Positions 27,779 through 36,061 of a DNA stretch of 64,000 nucleotides are shown one piece after another. The first letter of the stretch is position 1, and each line of letters begins with the position of its first letter. A program made the translations under genes and the position numbers. The DNA is from Alphaproteobacteria bacterium (GTDB taxonomy: Bacteria; Pseudomonadota; Alphaproteobacteria; Ferrovibrionales; Ferrovibrionaceae). The stretch spans positions 682,001 through 746,000 of the forward strand of contig JAFKFH010000003.1 in the NCBI GenBank assembly GCA_017307375.1, written 5' to 3'. Below the pieces are notes generated by a model. That model did no database searches and had not been told where the DNA came from. It saw only the letters and a program-made list of their open reading frames with translations.

Positions 27779-28969
27779 ATGGTTGCATCACCGGACGACA
27801 TCGTGCTGGCAGGCGGCATGCGCTCGCCATTCGGGGATTTCGGGCGGTCGCTGAAGGACGTGCCGGCCTCCGACCTTGCGGTGCATGCGGCGCGCGCGGC
27901 GCTCGACCGCGTCGGGCTGACCCCGGGGCGCATCGACCACCTGGTGCTCGGCAACACCTTGCCGGTCGACCAGGACGGGCTGTTCGGCGGCCGCGTCGTG
28001 GCGCTGAAGCTCGGCATGCCCGAGGATTCCTGCGCGATGAACGTGGCGCGTGCCTGCGGCACGGGCCTGCAGGCGATCGTGTCGGCCGGGCAGCAACTGC
28101 AGTCGGGCCACAGCCGCGTCGCATTGGCCGGCGGCGTCGAGAATTACTCGCGGGCGCCGTTCGTCGTCACCTCGGCACGCTGGGGCCATGCGCGCGGGCC
28201 GCAGGTCATGACCGACATGCTCGACTATTGCTATCGCGACCCGTTCAACGGCGAATACATGGGCGAGACGGCGGAAAACCTTGCCGATGAATTCGGCTAC
28301 GATCGCGACGCCATGGACGAATGGGCGCTGATGAGCCAGCGCCGTGCCGGCCAGGGGCAGGCCTCGGGCTTCCTGGCCCGCCAGATCGCGCCGATCAGCG
28401 TGCCCGACGGCCGCGGCGTGAAGGTCTTCGACATGGACGAGTTCCCCCGGCCCAACATCACGCCGGAACGCTTGGCAGGCCTCAAGCCTGCCTTCCGCAA
28501 GGATGGGCGTGTCACCGCCGGCAATTCGTCGGGTGTGACCGACGGTGCCGCCTTCATGGTGATGACCACGCGCGACGAGGCGCGGCGCCACGACATCGAA
28601 CCGCTGGTACGGCTGGTCGATTGGGCGGTGGTCGGCGTGCCGCCCCGCATCATGGGCATCGGCCCGGTGCCCGCGATCGCCAAGCTGTTCGAACGTACCG
28701 GGCTCGAGGTCGACGACATCGACTATTTCGAAATCAACGAGGCCTTTGCCGCCGTCAACCTGCATGCCGAGCGCATGCTGAAGATTCCGCGCGACCGTAC
28801 CAATCTCTATGGCGGCGGCATCTCGATCGGCCACCCGCCCGGCGCGACCGGCGTACGCATGGCCTTGACGGCGATCGAGCATCTGCGGGAAACGGGCGGC
28901 CGCCGCGCCGTACTGTCGATGTGCCTCGGCGCCGGCCAGGGCATGGCCGTGCTGATCGAGCGGACGTAG
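27779..28969 (+). CDS. Acetyl-CoA acetyltransferase (thiolase)
   Basis: A 396-residue thiolase. The acyl-accepting Cys93 lies in ARACGTGLQAI, the NEAFAAVN segment follows, the catalytic His lies in GGGISIGHPPGATG, and the C-terminal Cys lies in CLGAGQG. It condenses two acetyl-CoA or cleaves 3-ketoacyl-CoA in beta-oxidation or PHB synthesis. The ATG at 27779 is chosen because GGGAGG lies nine bases ahead; an in-frame ATG at 27737 lacks a ribosome site. It stands alone, convergent with alkC. Confidence 0.92.
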   Translation: MVASPDDIVLAGGMRSPFGDFGRSLKDVPASDLAVHAARAALDRVGLTPGRIDHLVLGNTLPVDQDGLFGGRVVALKLGMPEDSCAMNVARACGTGLQAIVSAGQQLQSGHSRVALAGGVENYSRAPFVVTSARWGHARGPQVMTDMLDYCYRDPFNGEYMGETAENLADEFGYDRDAMDEWALMSQRRAGQGQASGFLARQIAPISVPDGRGVKVFDMDEFPRPNITPERLAGLKPAFRKDGRVTAGNSSGVTDGAAFMVMTTRDEARRHDIEPLVRLVDWAVVGVPPRIMGIGPVPAIAKLFERTGLEVDDIDYFEINEAFAAVNLHAERMLKIPRDRTNLYGGGISIGHPPGATGVRMALTAIEHLRETGGRRAVLSMCLGAGQGMAVLIERT

Positions 28970-28979
28970 TAAAGTCTTC

Positions 28980-30068
28980 CTACGTCTCCAGGTCGAAGAA
29001 GGTGCGGGCGACGGTCTCGCCGTTGACCGTCAGCTCGACCTGGTGGCGGCCAGGATAGTGCCGCCGGGTCGAGAAGTCGCGCACGGTCTGGCGGCGTGAA
29101 ACCTCGATCGTTTCGCCTGGGCCGAGCGCACAGCCCTTCAACTTGAAGACCTTGCGCGACGGGCTGCCGTTCTTCTTCACATAGAGGACGGCGTAGTCGA
29201 TCACCAGGTTCTGCGCCGTGTCCGCGGTCGAATTGAGCTGCGCCGACAAGGTCAGGGTGTCGCCCAGCCGGAGGAGGCTGGGCATCGCCGAGAATGTTGC
29301 CTCGACCAGCGGCCGGCCGGTGGCGCCGACCAGTCCCAGCGCCGTCGCATCGCCCCGCTTGATCAGGCTGCGCAGGGCATGGCGCACGATCCAGGCGGTG
29401 TCCGGCTCGTCCAGCGGCCAGCCGGCCAGGCGGGCCAGCACCCAGTCCGGATGATCCTTGGTCAGGTCGTTCAGGTGGTTGGCGACGGAACGCCGCACAT
29501 AGGGGCTCGGGTCGGTCTTCAGCCGGTCGAGGATCGGCCAGGTCAGCGACGGGTCGGCGATGACGGCATCGAGGCGCGCTGCCCAGGGCAGGCGCGGCCG
29601 GCTGCCTTCGCTGGCCAGCCGGCGGACATGCTCGCCGGCGTGATCGGCCCAGCCGGCCATCACCGCCAGCGTTTCGGCCAGGTCGTCGGCGAGGAACGGC
29701 CGGATGGCGAATTCAGCCGTGCCGAAGCCCGTGAAATGTTCGAGGGCCGCGAGGGCGGCATGGCGCTGCCCGCGGCCGTAGAGGGCGACATATTCCGACG
29801 GCACGATGCCGACGAAGTTGTGGCCCAGCCGCGGCGCCAGCCGGCGCAAAACCGCGACGGCGTCAGAAAAATCCAGGCCCATCGCCGCATGCAGGCTTTC
29901 CGCCATGCGCCGCAGGCGCTGCATGATGCCGAGTTCGTCGAGGCCCGCCGTGCCCAGCTGCAGGAAGGTATCGGCATCGAATCCCGGGTGGATCGCGGTC
30001 ATCTCGGCAGCGACCTGGGCGAAGCGGGCGCGGTCGAAGATATCCTTCAGCGCGGGGGCACCCGACAT
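28980..30068 (-). CDS. alkC: AlkC-type DNA alkylation repair glycosylase with C-terminal Ig-like domain
   Basis: The 362-residue protein starts with an all-helical HEAT-like solenoid (residues 1-240) containing YVRRSVANHLNDLTKDHPDW, the AlkC/AlkD signature. It ends with a beta-rich domain (about 250-362; LSAQLNSTADTAQNL, YPGRHQVELTVNG) matching the Ig-like fold known from some AlkC proteins. AlkC removes 3-methyladenine and 3-methylcytosine without base flipping. The ATG at 30068 shares one base with the stop of the MarR gene (TGATG), so expression is coupled to that regulator. Confidence 0.85.
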   Translation of the reverse strand: MSGAPALKDIFDRARFAQVAAEMTAIHPGFDADTFLQLGTAGLDELGIMQRLRRMAESLHAAMGLDFSDAVAVLRRLAPRLGHNFVGIVPSEYVALYGRGQRHAALAALEHFTGFGTAEFAIRPFLADDLAETLAVMAGWADHAGEHVRRLASEGSRPRLPWAARLDAVIADPSLTWPILDRLKTDPSPYVRRSVANHLNDLTKDHPDWVLARLAGWPLDEPDTAWIVRHALRSLIKRGDATALGLVGATGRPLVEATFSAMPSLLRLGDTLTLSAQLNSTADTAQNLVIDYAVLYVKKNGSPSRKVFKLKGCALGPGETIEVSRRQTVRDFSTRRHYPGRHQVELTVNGETVARTFFDLET

Positions 30069-30517
30069 CAGTCGGCCGGGAGATTGTGCAGGCCCAGCCG
30101 ACGGACGATGTCGCGCATCGCCACCTCGATGACCGCACGGTCGGCGGCCGACAGATGGCCGAAGAATTCGCTGTCGTTGCGATCGGCCAGCGCCGACAGG
30201 CTCGGCACCAGCCGGCGGCCGACCTGGGTCAGCGCCAGCGTCTGATAGCGGCGATCCTCGGGATTGGCCGCCCGCGCCACCAGTGCTTTTTCCACCAGCC
30301 GGTCCGCCAGCTTGGAGACCGCTCCGCGGGTCAGGCCGAGCTTGTCGGCAAGCTGGCTTGGGGTGACGGCCTCGACCTCGAACAGTTCGCGCAGAACTAC
30401 CCATTCCGCGACGGTGACGTCGCGGGCCGCCAGCTTGATGGCGAAGGCATGCGAAACCTGATTGGAGACAAAACGCAGCCAGTAGCCGAGATGCGAGTCG
30501 ACGGCGCTGAGGGACAT
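30068..30517 (-). CDS. MarR-family transcriptional regulator
   Basis: A 149-residue winged-helix regulator. The recognition region is ITPSQLADKLGLTRGAVSKLADRLV-like (VTPSQLADKLGLTRGAVSKL, residues 51-70), and the wing follows with ARAANPEDRRYQ. The single Cys-free sequence argues against thiol-based OhrR-like sensing. It overlaps alkC by one base, so it probably controls the alkylation-repair gene. A partially palindromic site lies 16 bases upstream of its start and may be its autoregulatory operator. Confidence 0.88.
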   Translation of the reverse strand: MSLSAVDSHLGYWLRFVSNQVSHAFAIKLAARDVTVAEWVVLRELFEVEAVTPSQLADKLGLTRGAVSKLADRLVEKALVARAANPEDRRYQTLALTQVGRRLVPSLSALADRNDSEFFGHLSAADRAVIEVAMRDIVRRLGLHNLPAD

Positions 30518-30532
30518 TGCTTTTCCAAAATG

Positions 30533-30548
30533 AGTTGACTAGGAAACT
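30533..30548. promoter_or_regulatory. Candidate MarR operator
   Basis: AGTTGACTAGGAAACT forms a 16-base inverted repeat AGTT-nn-CTAG-nn-AACT (12 of 16 positions symmetric), just upstream of the MarR start on the minus strand. Size and position fit a MarR autoregulatory operator. Only one copy was noticed, so support is modest. Confidence 0.4.
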
Positions 30549-30595
30549 ATCTGCGGCGGATTTCCCGGTCAAATCAAATCAGCGCCGGTCCCGGC

Positions 30596-31210
30596 TCAAT
30601 CGATCATGCTGGCCTCGGCGTGGTCGTAATTGGCGAGGCGATCGAGAAAGTTCGTCACGTAGTCCGGCCGGCGGTTGCGGAAATCGAGATAGTAGCTGTG
30701 TTCCCAGAGGTCGAGGCCGAGCAGCGCCCGGCCTTCGCCGGTGGCAAGCGGGTTGCCGCCATTGGCCGAGCGGCAGATCTTCAGCCGGCCTGTAGTCTCG
30801 TCCTGGACCAGCCACGACCAGCCCGAGCCGAACTGCGCGATCGAGGCCGCCTTGAACGCCTCCTTGAAGGCGGTTTCCGACCCGAAATCGGCATCGATCC
30901 GGGCTGCGAGCTTTGCCGGCATGCGACCGCCGCCCGGCGACAGGGTCTGCCAGAACAGGATGTGGTTCCAGTGCTGGCCGGCATTGTTGAAGACCGCGGC
31001 CAGCGACGGATCCGCCGACGCGATCCGCAAGATTTCCTCGAGCGTCCGGCCCTGCAGTGCCGGGTTCTTCTCGACCAGGCCGTTCAGCGCGGTGACATAG
31101 GCTTGGTGATGTTTGCCGTGATGCAGTTCGAGGGTCTCCTGGCACATGCCGGCCTCGGCCAGCGCGTTGGTCGAGAAGGGTAGCGGGGGCAGGGTGAAGG
31201 ACATGGGCAC
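30596..31210 (-). CDS. sodB: Superoxide dismutase, iron type
   Basis: A 204-residue Fe/Mn SOD with all four metal ligands: His30, His83 (QHWNH), Asp167 and His171 (DLWEH). Gln79 in NNAGQH is the second-shell residue position used by iron enzymes, whereas Mn enzymes put the Gln elsewhere, so iron is the expected metal. There is no signal peptide, so it is cytosolic. An internal ATG at residue 3 is an alternative start. A Fur-like box lies 59 bases upstream, which ties expression to iron supply. Confidence 0.93.
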   Translation of the reverse strand: MPMSFTLPPLPFSTNALAEAGMCQETLELHHGKHHQAYVTALNGLVEKNPALQGRTLEEILRIASADPSLAAVFNNAGQHWNHILFWQTLSPGGGRMPAKLAARIDADFGSETAFKEAFKAASIAQFGSGWSWLVQDETTGRLKICRSANGGNPLATGEGRALLGLDLWEHSYYLDFRNRRPDYVTNFLDRLANYDHAEASMID

Positions 31211-31268
31211 TCCGTTCCGATGGGTGGCCGTCGTGCGGCCACGTATCGCGCATCAGTTCATAAATAAT

Positions 31269-31287
31269 AATGAGAATCAATATCATT
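31269..31287. promoter_or_regulatory. Fur-like box between sodB and the FIST-GGDEF gene
   Basis: AATGAGAATCAATATCATT contains TGAGAAT-C-AATATCA, matching the 7-1-7 Fur consensus TGATAAT-n-ATTATCA at 12 of 14 positions. It lies between divergent genes, 59 bases from sodB and 88 bases from the cyclase gene. The AT-rich context (TAAATAATAA) suits a promoter. The likely target is sodB. Confidence 0.65.
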
Positions 31288-31374
31288 CAAGGCGAGCTTT
31301 TCCCGAGCCGCGTTGAAACCCGGGCAACGCCATGCAACATCTTCTGAAGCCCCATGAAGTGGCTAAGGTAACGC

Positions 31375-33138
31375 ATGCGTCAGCTGAATTTCTCGATCGC
31401 AGACCTCGACGCGCTGCCCGCGCGGCTTTCGGCGCCCGATGTCCGCAGCCTTGCCGCCGACGCCACGGCAATCCTTGTCCAGATATTTGTTGCGGACGGC
31501 GATCCCGCGCGCCTTGCGGCGCTGGCGCGGATCGTGCAAGGGCGCCTGGCTGATGCGGTGATCATCGGCACGACCACGATCGGCGAGGTGCTGGACGGGC
31601 GCACGGTCGTTGGCACCACCACGATCGCGATCTCGTTTTTTGCGGCTGCCACCCTGACCGCGATTGCGCTGGACTGCCCGCCGGGCGGCGAACGCGCCGT
31701 GGGGCGGCGCCTTGGCGACACGGCGGCGGCGGTACCCGACGCGGCAGGCATGCTGCTCTTTGCGACGCCGCTCAGCATCGATGCTGCCGAGCTGTTGCAT
31801 GGCATCGCGGAGGCGGCTGGTGAATTGCCGGTGTTCGGCGGCGGGGCCGGCGATTATGCGGCATCCGGGCATTCGCTGATCTCGTTCGGCGCCACGATCC
31901 TGCCTCACGGTGCCGTGGCCGTCGTGCTTGCCGGGAGGCAGTTGAGCATCGAGGCGCGGACCTATCTGGGCTGGCAGGCGCTGAGCCGGCCGATGACCGT
32001 GACGGATGTGGACGGCATGGTGGTCCGCACCATCGACGATGCCCCGGCCTTCGACGTCTATCGCCGCTACCTCGGCCTCACCGGGGACGAGAACTTCTTT
32101 CTCAACGCGCTCGAATTCCCGTTCCTGACCGAGCGGGCGGGGCTGGTGCTGGCCCGCGTGCCGGTGGCAATCGAGGAAGGCGGCGCACTGCGCTTCGTCG
32201 CCGACATCGCGCCGGGCGAGACCGTCCGCCTCGGCTATGGCAATCCCAGCCTGATCGTGGCCGACGCCCACGGGCTACGCGACGTGATGGCCGAGTTCAG
32301 CCCCGAGGCCGTCTTCCTCTATACCTGCGGCTGCCGCCGCTTCCTGATGCAGGACGATACCGATCTCGAGACGCGGCTGTTTCAGGATGTGGCGCCGACA
32401 TCGGGCTTTTATACCTATGGTGAGTTCTTTGGGCGCGGGCTCGATCTTCACCTGCTGAACTCCGCGATGGTCGCCGTAGGCCTGCGCGAGGGCGCCCCGT
32501 CCGTGCGGCGCCCGCTTGCGGCCGATGACCCGGCCGCGACCGCCGCGGGCATCCGGGATCCCTACGCCAACCAGCATGCCCGCGTGGTTTCCCGCCTGGT
32601 CCACTTCATCGGCGCGGTGACAGACGAGTTGAATGCGTCCAACGCCGAGTTGCGCCTGCAATCCACGACCGACCGCCTTACCCGGATCTATAATCGCCGC
32701 CGGCTCGAACAGATGCTGACCGAGGCGGTGTCGACCGCGGCAGCCATCGGCAACGACCTGGCGGTGGTGCTGATCGATATCGACCATTTCAAGCAGGTCA
32801 ACGACACCCATGGCCATGCCGCGGGCGACGCGGTGATCGTTCATCTCGTCGAGGTGATCCGGGCGGCCCTGCCGCCTGCGGCTATCTTCGGTCGTTGGGG
32901 CGGCGAGGAATTCCTGCTGATCCTGCCGCAGACCGGTGCCGACGCTGCGGCCCGCATCGCCGAAGACCTGCGCGGACGGATCGCGGCCAGCGACTTTCCC
33001 ACCGTGCACCGCAAGACCGCGAGCTTCGGGGTTACGTCCTATCGCCCCGGGGATGGTATGGCGAACCTGCTCGCCCGCGCCGACCAGGCGCTGTACCAGG
33101 CCAAGCACGCGGGGCGGGATCGCGTGGCCGTCAGCTGA
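31375..33138 (+). CDS. FIST sensor domain fused to GGDEF diguanylate cyclase
   Basis: A 587-residue protein. Residues 20-400 form FIST N and C domains (GTTTIGEVLDG, FGGGAGDY, LYTCGCRRF, TSGFYTYGEF), which are thought to bind small ligands such as amino acids. Residues 425-587 are a GGDEF domain with active motif GGEEF at 509-513, preceded by IDIDHFKQVNDTHGH. No RxxD inhibitory site is present just before GGEEF, so product inhibition is probably absent. The protein should make cyclic di-GMP in the cytosol in response to a ligand. It is divergent from sodB. Confidence 0.9.
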   Translation: MRQLNFSIADLDALPARLSAPDVRSLAADATAILVQIFVADGDPARLAALARIVQGRLADAVIIGTTTIGEVLDGRTVVGTTTIAISFFAAATLTAIALDCPPGGERAVGRRLGDTAAAVPDAAGMLLFATPLSIDAAELLHGIAEAAGELPVFGGGAGDYAASGHSLISFGATILPHGAVAVVLAGRQLSIEARTYLGWQALSRPMTVTDVDGMVVRTIDDAPAFDVYRRYLGLTGDENFFLNALEFPFLTERAGLVLARVPVAIEEGGALRFVADIAPGETVRLGYGNPSLIVADAHGLRDVMAEFSPEAVFLYTCGCRRFLMQDDTDLETRLFQDVAPTSGFYTYGEFFGRGLDLHLLNSAMVAVGLREGAPSVRRPLAADDPAATAAGIRDPYANQHARVVSRLVHFIGAVTDELNASNAELRLQSTTDRLTRIYNRRRLEQMLTEAVSTAAAIGNDLAVVLIDIDHFKQVNDTHGHAAGDAVIVHLVEVIRAALPPAAIFGRWGGEEFLLILPQTGADAAARIAEDLRGRIAASDFPTVHRKTASFGVTSYRPGDGMANLLARADQALYQAKHAGRDRVAVS

Positions 33139-33180
33139 CCGGACGGGTCTGGGGCCGATAGACACTCGGCGATGGCGCTG

Positions 33181-33221
33181 GCCGGAGATCCGGGGTGCCC
33201 CGTCTCGGGCGGATCTCCGGC
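33181..33221. terminator. Nested hairpin between convergent genes
   Basis: An 11-bp perfect stem (GCCGGAGATCC at 33181-33191 with GGATCTCCGGC at 33211-33221) encloses a smaller GGGG-TG-CCCC hairpin. It lies between the convergent FIST-GGDEF and DUF1127 genes. No U-tract follows on either strand, so it may act as a bidirectional barrier or Rho-assisted end rather than a classical terminator. Confidence 0.5.
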
Positions 33222-33248
33222 ACGCCGCGGCTGGCACCACCATTCGGC

Positions 33249-33446
33249 TCAGCGCCAGAACGGACGGGTGGCTTCGTGTTCGGCATCGGCGCGGCTGATG
33301 CCGATGTCGGAAAGGGCCTGGTCGCTCAGGGACTGCAAGGCGACGCGCTGGCGATGACGTTCGACCATGGCGAACAGCCGGTCGGCGGCGCGGGCGAGCA
33401 ACGAGGGCGACGGGCGCGCGATTTCGAGGTGAAGCATGGTGGTCAT
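33249..33446 (-). CDS. DUF1127 small protein
   Basis: A 65-residue basic protein whose C-terminal part (RQRVALQSLSDQALSDIGISRADAEHEA) is the DUF1127 module, frequent in Alphaproteobacteria. Some members take part in phosphate, RNA or stress adaptation. GGAGGAAGACCGCC supplies a strong ribosome site for the ATG at 33446. A longer frame up to 33545 is unlikely. It is divergent from a LysR regulator, which may control it. Confidence 0.85.
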   Translation of the reverse strand: MTTMLHLEIARPSPSLLARAADRLFAMVERHRQRVALQSLSDQALSDIGISRADAEHEATRPFWR

Positions 33447-33576
33447 GGCGGTCTTCCTCCTGGGTCCGGGGGGCGGATCGTCCGTCCCCGATGGGCTGAT
33501 AATTGGTCCGGAAACGATCTTTGACAAACCAGACTTTATCGCCATTATGTTTAGAAAAACTATTCATGAGCATGCC

Positions 33577-34491
33577 ATGCGGCTGCCCTCGCTCAACGCC
33601 CTTCGCGCCTTCGAATCGGCAGCAAAACACCTGAGTTTCCGGCACGCCGCGGGCGAGCTGAACGTCACCCCCGGCGCGATCAGCCAGCAGATCAAGAAGC
33701 TCGAGGACGAATTAGGTTTGCTGCTGTTCGAGCGGCGCGCTTCGGGCCTCGTCCTGACCGAGGCCGGCGTCGCCTACCTGCCCTCGATCCGCCGGGCCTT
33801 CCAGACGATCGCCGACGCCACCGCCCGCCTGCGGCCGAAACTGCGGCCGGACACGCTGACGGTCAGCGTGCTGCCGTCGTTCGCGATCAAGTGGCTGGTG
33901 CCGCGGCTCGGCCGTTTCCATGAACGCGCGCCCGAGATCGACGTGCGCGTCTCCTCGACCAACCGGCTGGTCGACTTCGCGTCCGAGGATGTCGACATCG
34001 GGGTGCGGCACGGGCTCGGCCGCTGGCCCGGGGTGCGGGCGTGGCGGCTGGCCGACGAGGTGCTGGTGCCGGTGGCAAGCCCGGCGCTGCTGGCCCGCAA
34101 GCCGGTCGCCTGCGTCGAAGACCTGGCCAGCCACGTCCTGCTGCATGACGGTCTGCGGCGCGACTGGCCGATCTGGATATCGACCTTGGGGTTCGGCGGG
34201 CTGGATCCCGGGCGCGGACCGTCGTTCAGCGACGACGGCCTGCTGATCCAGGCGGCGATCGACGGCCAGGGCATCGCGCTCGCCCGTGGCGTCATGCTCG
34301 ACCGCGATATCGCCGAAGGCCGCCTGGTCCAGGTTCTGGACGTCGAGCTGCCTTCCGACTTCGCCTACTACATCATCGTGCCGGACCGGAAGGTCGACCT
34401 GCCGAAGGTCGCGCTGTTCCGCGACTGGCTGCTGGAGGAGGCCGAGGCCGCCGGGGCGCTCGGCCATCGACCGGCCCGGCTTCAGCCGTAG
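33577..34491 (+). CDS. LysR-family regulator, GcvA-like
   Basis: A 304-residue LysR protein. The N-terminal winged helix (LPSLNALRAFESAAKHLSF, NVTPGAISQQIKKLEDELG) is of the GcvA/AmpR type, and a LysR substrate-binding domain covers about 90-295. The start at 33577 fits homologues; in-frame upstream starts exist at 33547 and earlier. The 3' end overlaps the convergent DegT-family gene by ten bases. The divergent DUF1127 gene is the obvious candidate target. Confidence 0.88.
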   Translation: MRLPSLNALRAFESAAKHLSFRHAAGELNVTPGAISQQIKKLEDELGLLLFERRASGLVLTEAGVAYLPSIRRAFQTIADATARLRPKLRPDTLTVSVLPSFAIKWLVPRLGRFHERAPEIDVRVSSTNRLVDFASEDVDIGVRHGLGRWPGVRAWRLADEVLVPVASPALLARKPVACVEDLASHVLLHDGLRRDWPIWISTLGFGGLDPGRGPSFSDDGLLIQAAIDGQGIALARGVMLDRDIAEGRLVQVLDVELPSDFAYYIIVPDRKVDLPKVALFRDWLLEEAEAAGALGHRPARLQP

Positions 34492-35588
34492 AAGCGGCGG
34501 ACCGAGGCGATGACGTGCTCGACGGCCTCGGCCTCGAGTTCGGGATAGAGCGGCAGCGACAGCACGCGGTCGACGATGCGTTCGGTCACCGGCAGGCCGC
34601 CGGGTGCGATCCGCACATGCGGCCGGTAGCCCGGCTGCTGATGCGCGGCCTGGGCGTAGTGGATCCCGGCCAGCACGCCGTCCGCCTTGAGATGGGCAAG
34701 CAGCGCGTCGCGGCGGTCGGTCGCGACGACGTAGAGATGCCAGACCGGTTCGTTGCCCGGCCGCACCGCCGGCAGCGCCAGCGGCAGGCCGGCGAGCGCG
34801 TCGCTGTAGCGCCGGGCGATCGCCTGGCGGCGGGCGTTGTCGTCGTCGAGATGGGCAAGCTTGACGGTCAGGATCGCCGCCTGGATTTCGTCGAGGCGGG
34901 AATTGACGCCGATATCGGCGCTGATCCGCTGGGCGTCCCAGCCATATTGCCGCAATCGCGTCAGCCGCTCGGCCACGGCGGCATCGCCGGTGACGATCAT
35001 GCCGCCGTCGCCGATCGCCCCGAGATTCTTCGTCGGATAGAACGAGAAGGCGCCGGCATCGCCGATCGAGCCGCAGCGGCGCCCGTGCTGGCGCGCGCCG
35101 GTCGACTGGGCGCAATCTTCGAGCAGCTTCAGCCCATGCTGGCGCGCGATCGGCAGGATCGCGTCCAGATCGGCCATCTGGCCGTAGACGTGCACCGGCA
35201 CGATCGCCTTGGTGCGCGGGCCGATGCAGGCCTGCAGGCTGGCCGGATCCATCGTGTAGCTCGCCTCGTCGACATCGGCCAGCACCGGCGTCGCCCCGGT
35301 CATGCACACCGCCGCGACGGTTGCCAGCGCCGTGTGCGAAACGGTCACCACCTCGTCGCCGGGCCCGACGCCCAGGCCGCGCAGCGCCAGCGCCAGCGCG
35401 TCGGTGCCGTTGGCCACGCCGATCCCATGGGCGGTACCAGCATGGGTGGCGAAGCCTTTCTCGAACCCCTCGCATTCCGGCCCGAGGATATAGCGGTTGG
35501 AGGCCAGCACCCGCCCGATCGCCGCCTCGATCGCCGCGGCATGGCGCTGAAACTGGGCATGAGGGTTCAGGCAGAGGATCGGGGTCAC
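34482..35588 (-). CDS. DegT/DnrJ/EryC1-family PLP aminotransferase
   Basis: A 368-residue aminotransferase with the PLP Lys187 in SFYPTKNLGAIGDGG, Asp158 in LLEDCAQSTGA, and ANGTDALALALR near the N-terminus. The family transaminates nucleotide-linked keto-sugars for polysaccharide, glycan or antibiotic synthesis. No other sugar-nucleotide gene is near, so the pathway is unclear. The GTG start at 35588 has GGAGC nine bases upstream, and upstream in-frame sequence looks non-coding. It is divergent from the bufferin operon. Confidence 0.88.
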   Translation of the reverse strand: MTPILCLNPHAQFQRHAAAIEAAIGRVLASNRYILGPECEGFEKGFATHAGTAHGIGVANGTDALALALRGLGVGPGDEVVTVSHTALATVAAVCMTGATPVLADVDEASYTMDPASLQACIGPRTKAIVPVHVYGQMADLDAILPIARQHGLKLLEDCAQSTGARQHGRRCGSIGDAGAFSFYPTKNLGAIGDGGMIVTGDAAVAERLTRLRQYGWDAQRISADIGVNSRLDEIQAAILTVKLAHLDDDNARRQAIARRYSDALAGLPLALPAVRPGNEPVWHLYVVATDRRDALLAHLKADGVLAGIHYAQAAHQQPGYRPHVRIAPGGLPVTERIVDRVLSLPLYPELEAEAVEHVIASVRRFYG

Positions 35589-35738
35589 GGGGCTTGCTCC
35601 GGCGGGGGTGATTCGTCTGACGGACAACAGCACACCCGCACACTGCGGCGCAATCATGGCGCCATAGCCTGCCGCTATCGAAACCATGCCGAGACGGCAT
35701 TTCCGGCCGGCGGGTCGGCCGGGCAGTCTTGCTCCGTT

Positions 35739-35764
35739 CCCCGGGGTTGGATCCAACCCCGGGG
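35739..35764. promoter_or_regulatory. Perfect 26-base palindrome upstream of bufA
   Basis: The sequence from 35739 to 35764 is a perfect inverted repeat: CCCCGGGGTTGG, centre at GGATCC, then CCAACCCCGGGG. A second inverted repeat follows at 35761-35784 (GGGGG-A-GTTGA-CC-TCAAC-G-CCCCC). The two lie 17-63 bases before the bufA start, so they may be an operator or a structured leader. The rest of the 213-base region between the DegT gene and bufA shows no gene. Confidence 0.6.
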
Positions 35765-35801
35765 GAGTTGACCTCAACGCCCCCAACCCCTGGAGCCAGA
35801 C

Positions 35802-36059
35802 ATGACCAAGACTTCGCTCGCCCTTGCCGCCGCCCTCGCCGCCGCCGTCGGCATCGCCGCCTCGGCCAATGCCGCCGAACCGCCGTTCAAGGCCGAGAAA
35901 TGCTTCGGCATCGCCAAGGCCGGCAAGAACGATTGCCAGACCGCCACCTCGTCCTGCGCCGGCACCGCCAAGCGCGACGGGCAGGGTGATGCCTGGATGT
36001 ACGTGCCGGCCGGTACCTGCGAGCGCATCAACGGCGGTTCCCTGGCGCCCAAGGCCTGA
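35802..36059 (+). CDS. bufA: Bufferin-type metallophore precursor (DUF2282, BufA1-like)
   Basis: An 85-residue DUF2282 protein with a signal peptide ([20 protein letters not shown], cleavage near ANAA-E25) and four conserved cysteines at 34, 45, 52 and 73 in [22 protein letters not shown] and [14 protein letters not shown]2282 proteins are bufferins: secreted or periplasmic ribosomal peptides whose cysteines are modified by a DUF692 enzyme so that they chelate copper and other metals. The modifying enzyme gene follows after two bases. TGGAG lies seven bases before the ATG. Confidence 0.92.
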   Translation: MTKTSLALAAALAAAVGIAASANAAEPPFKAEKCFGIAKAGKNDCQTATSSCAGTAKRDGQGDAWMYVPAGTCERINGGSLAPKA

Positions 36060-36061
36060 CC

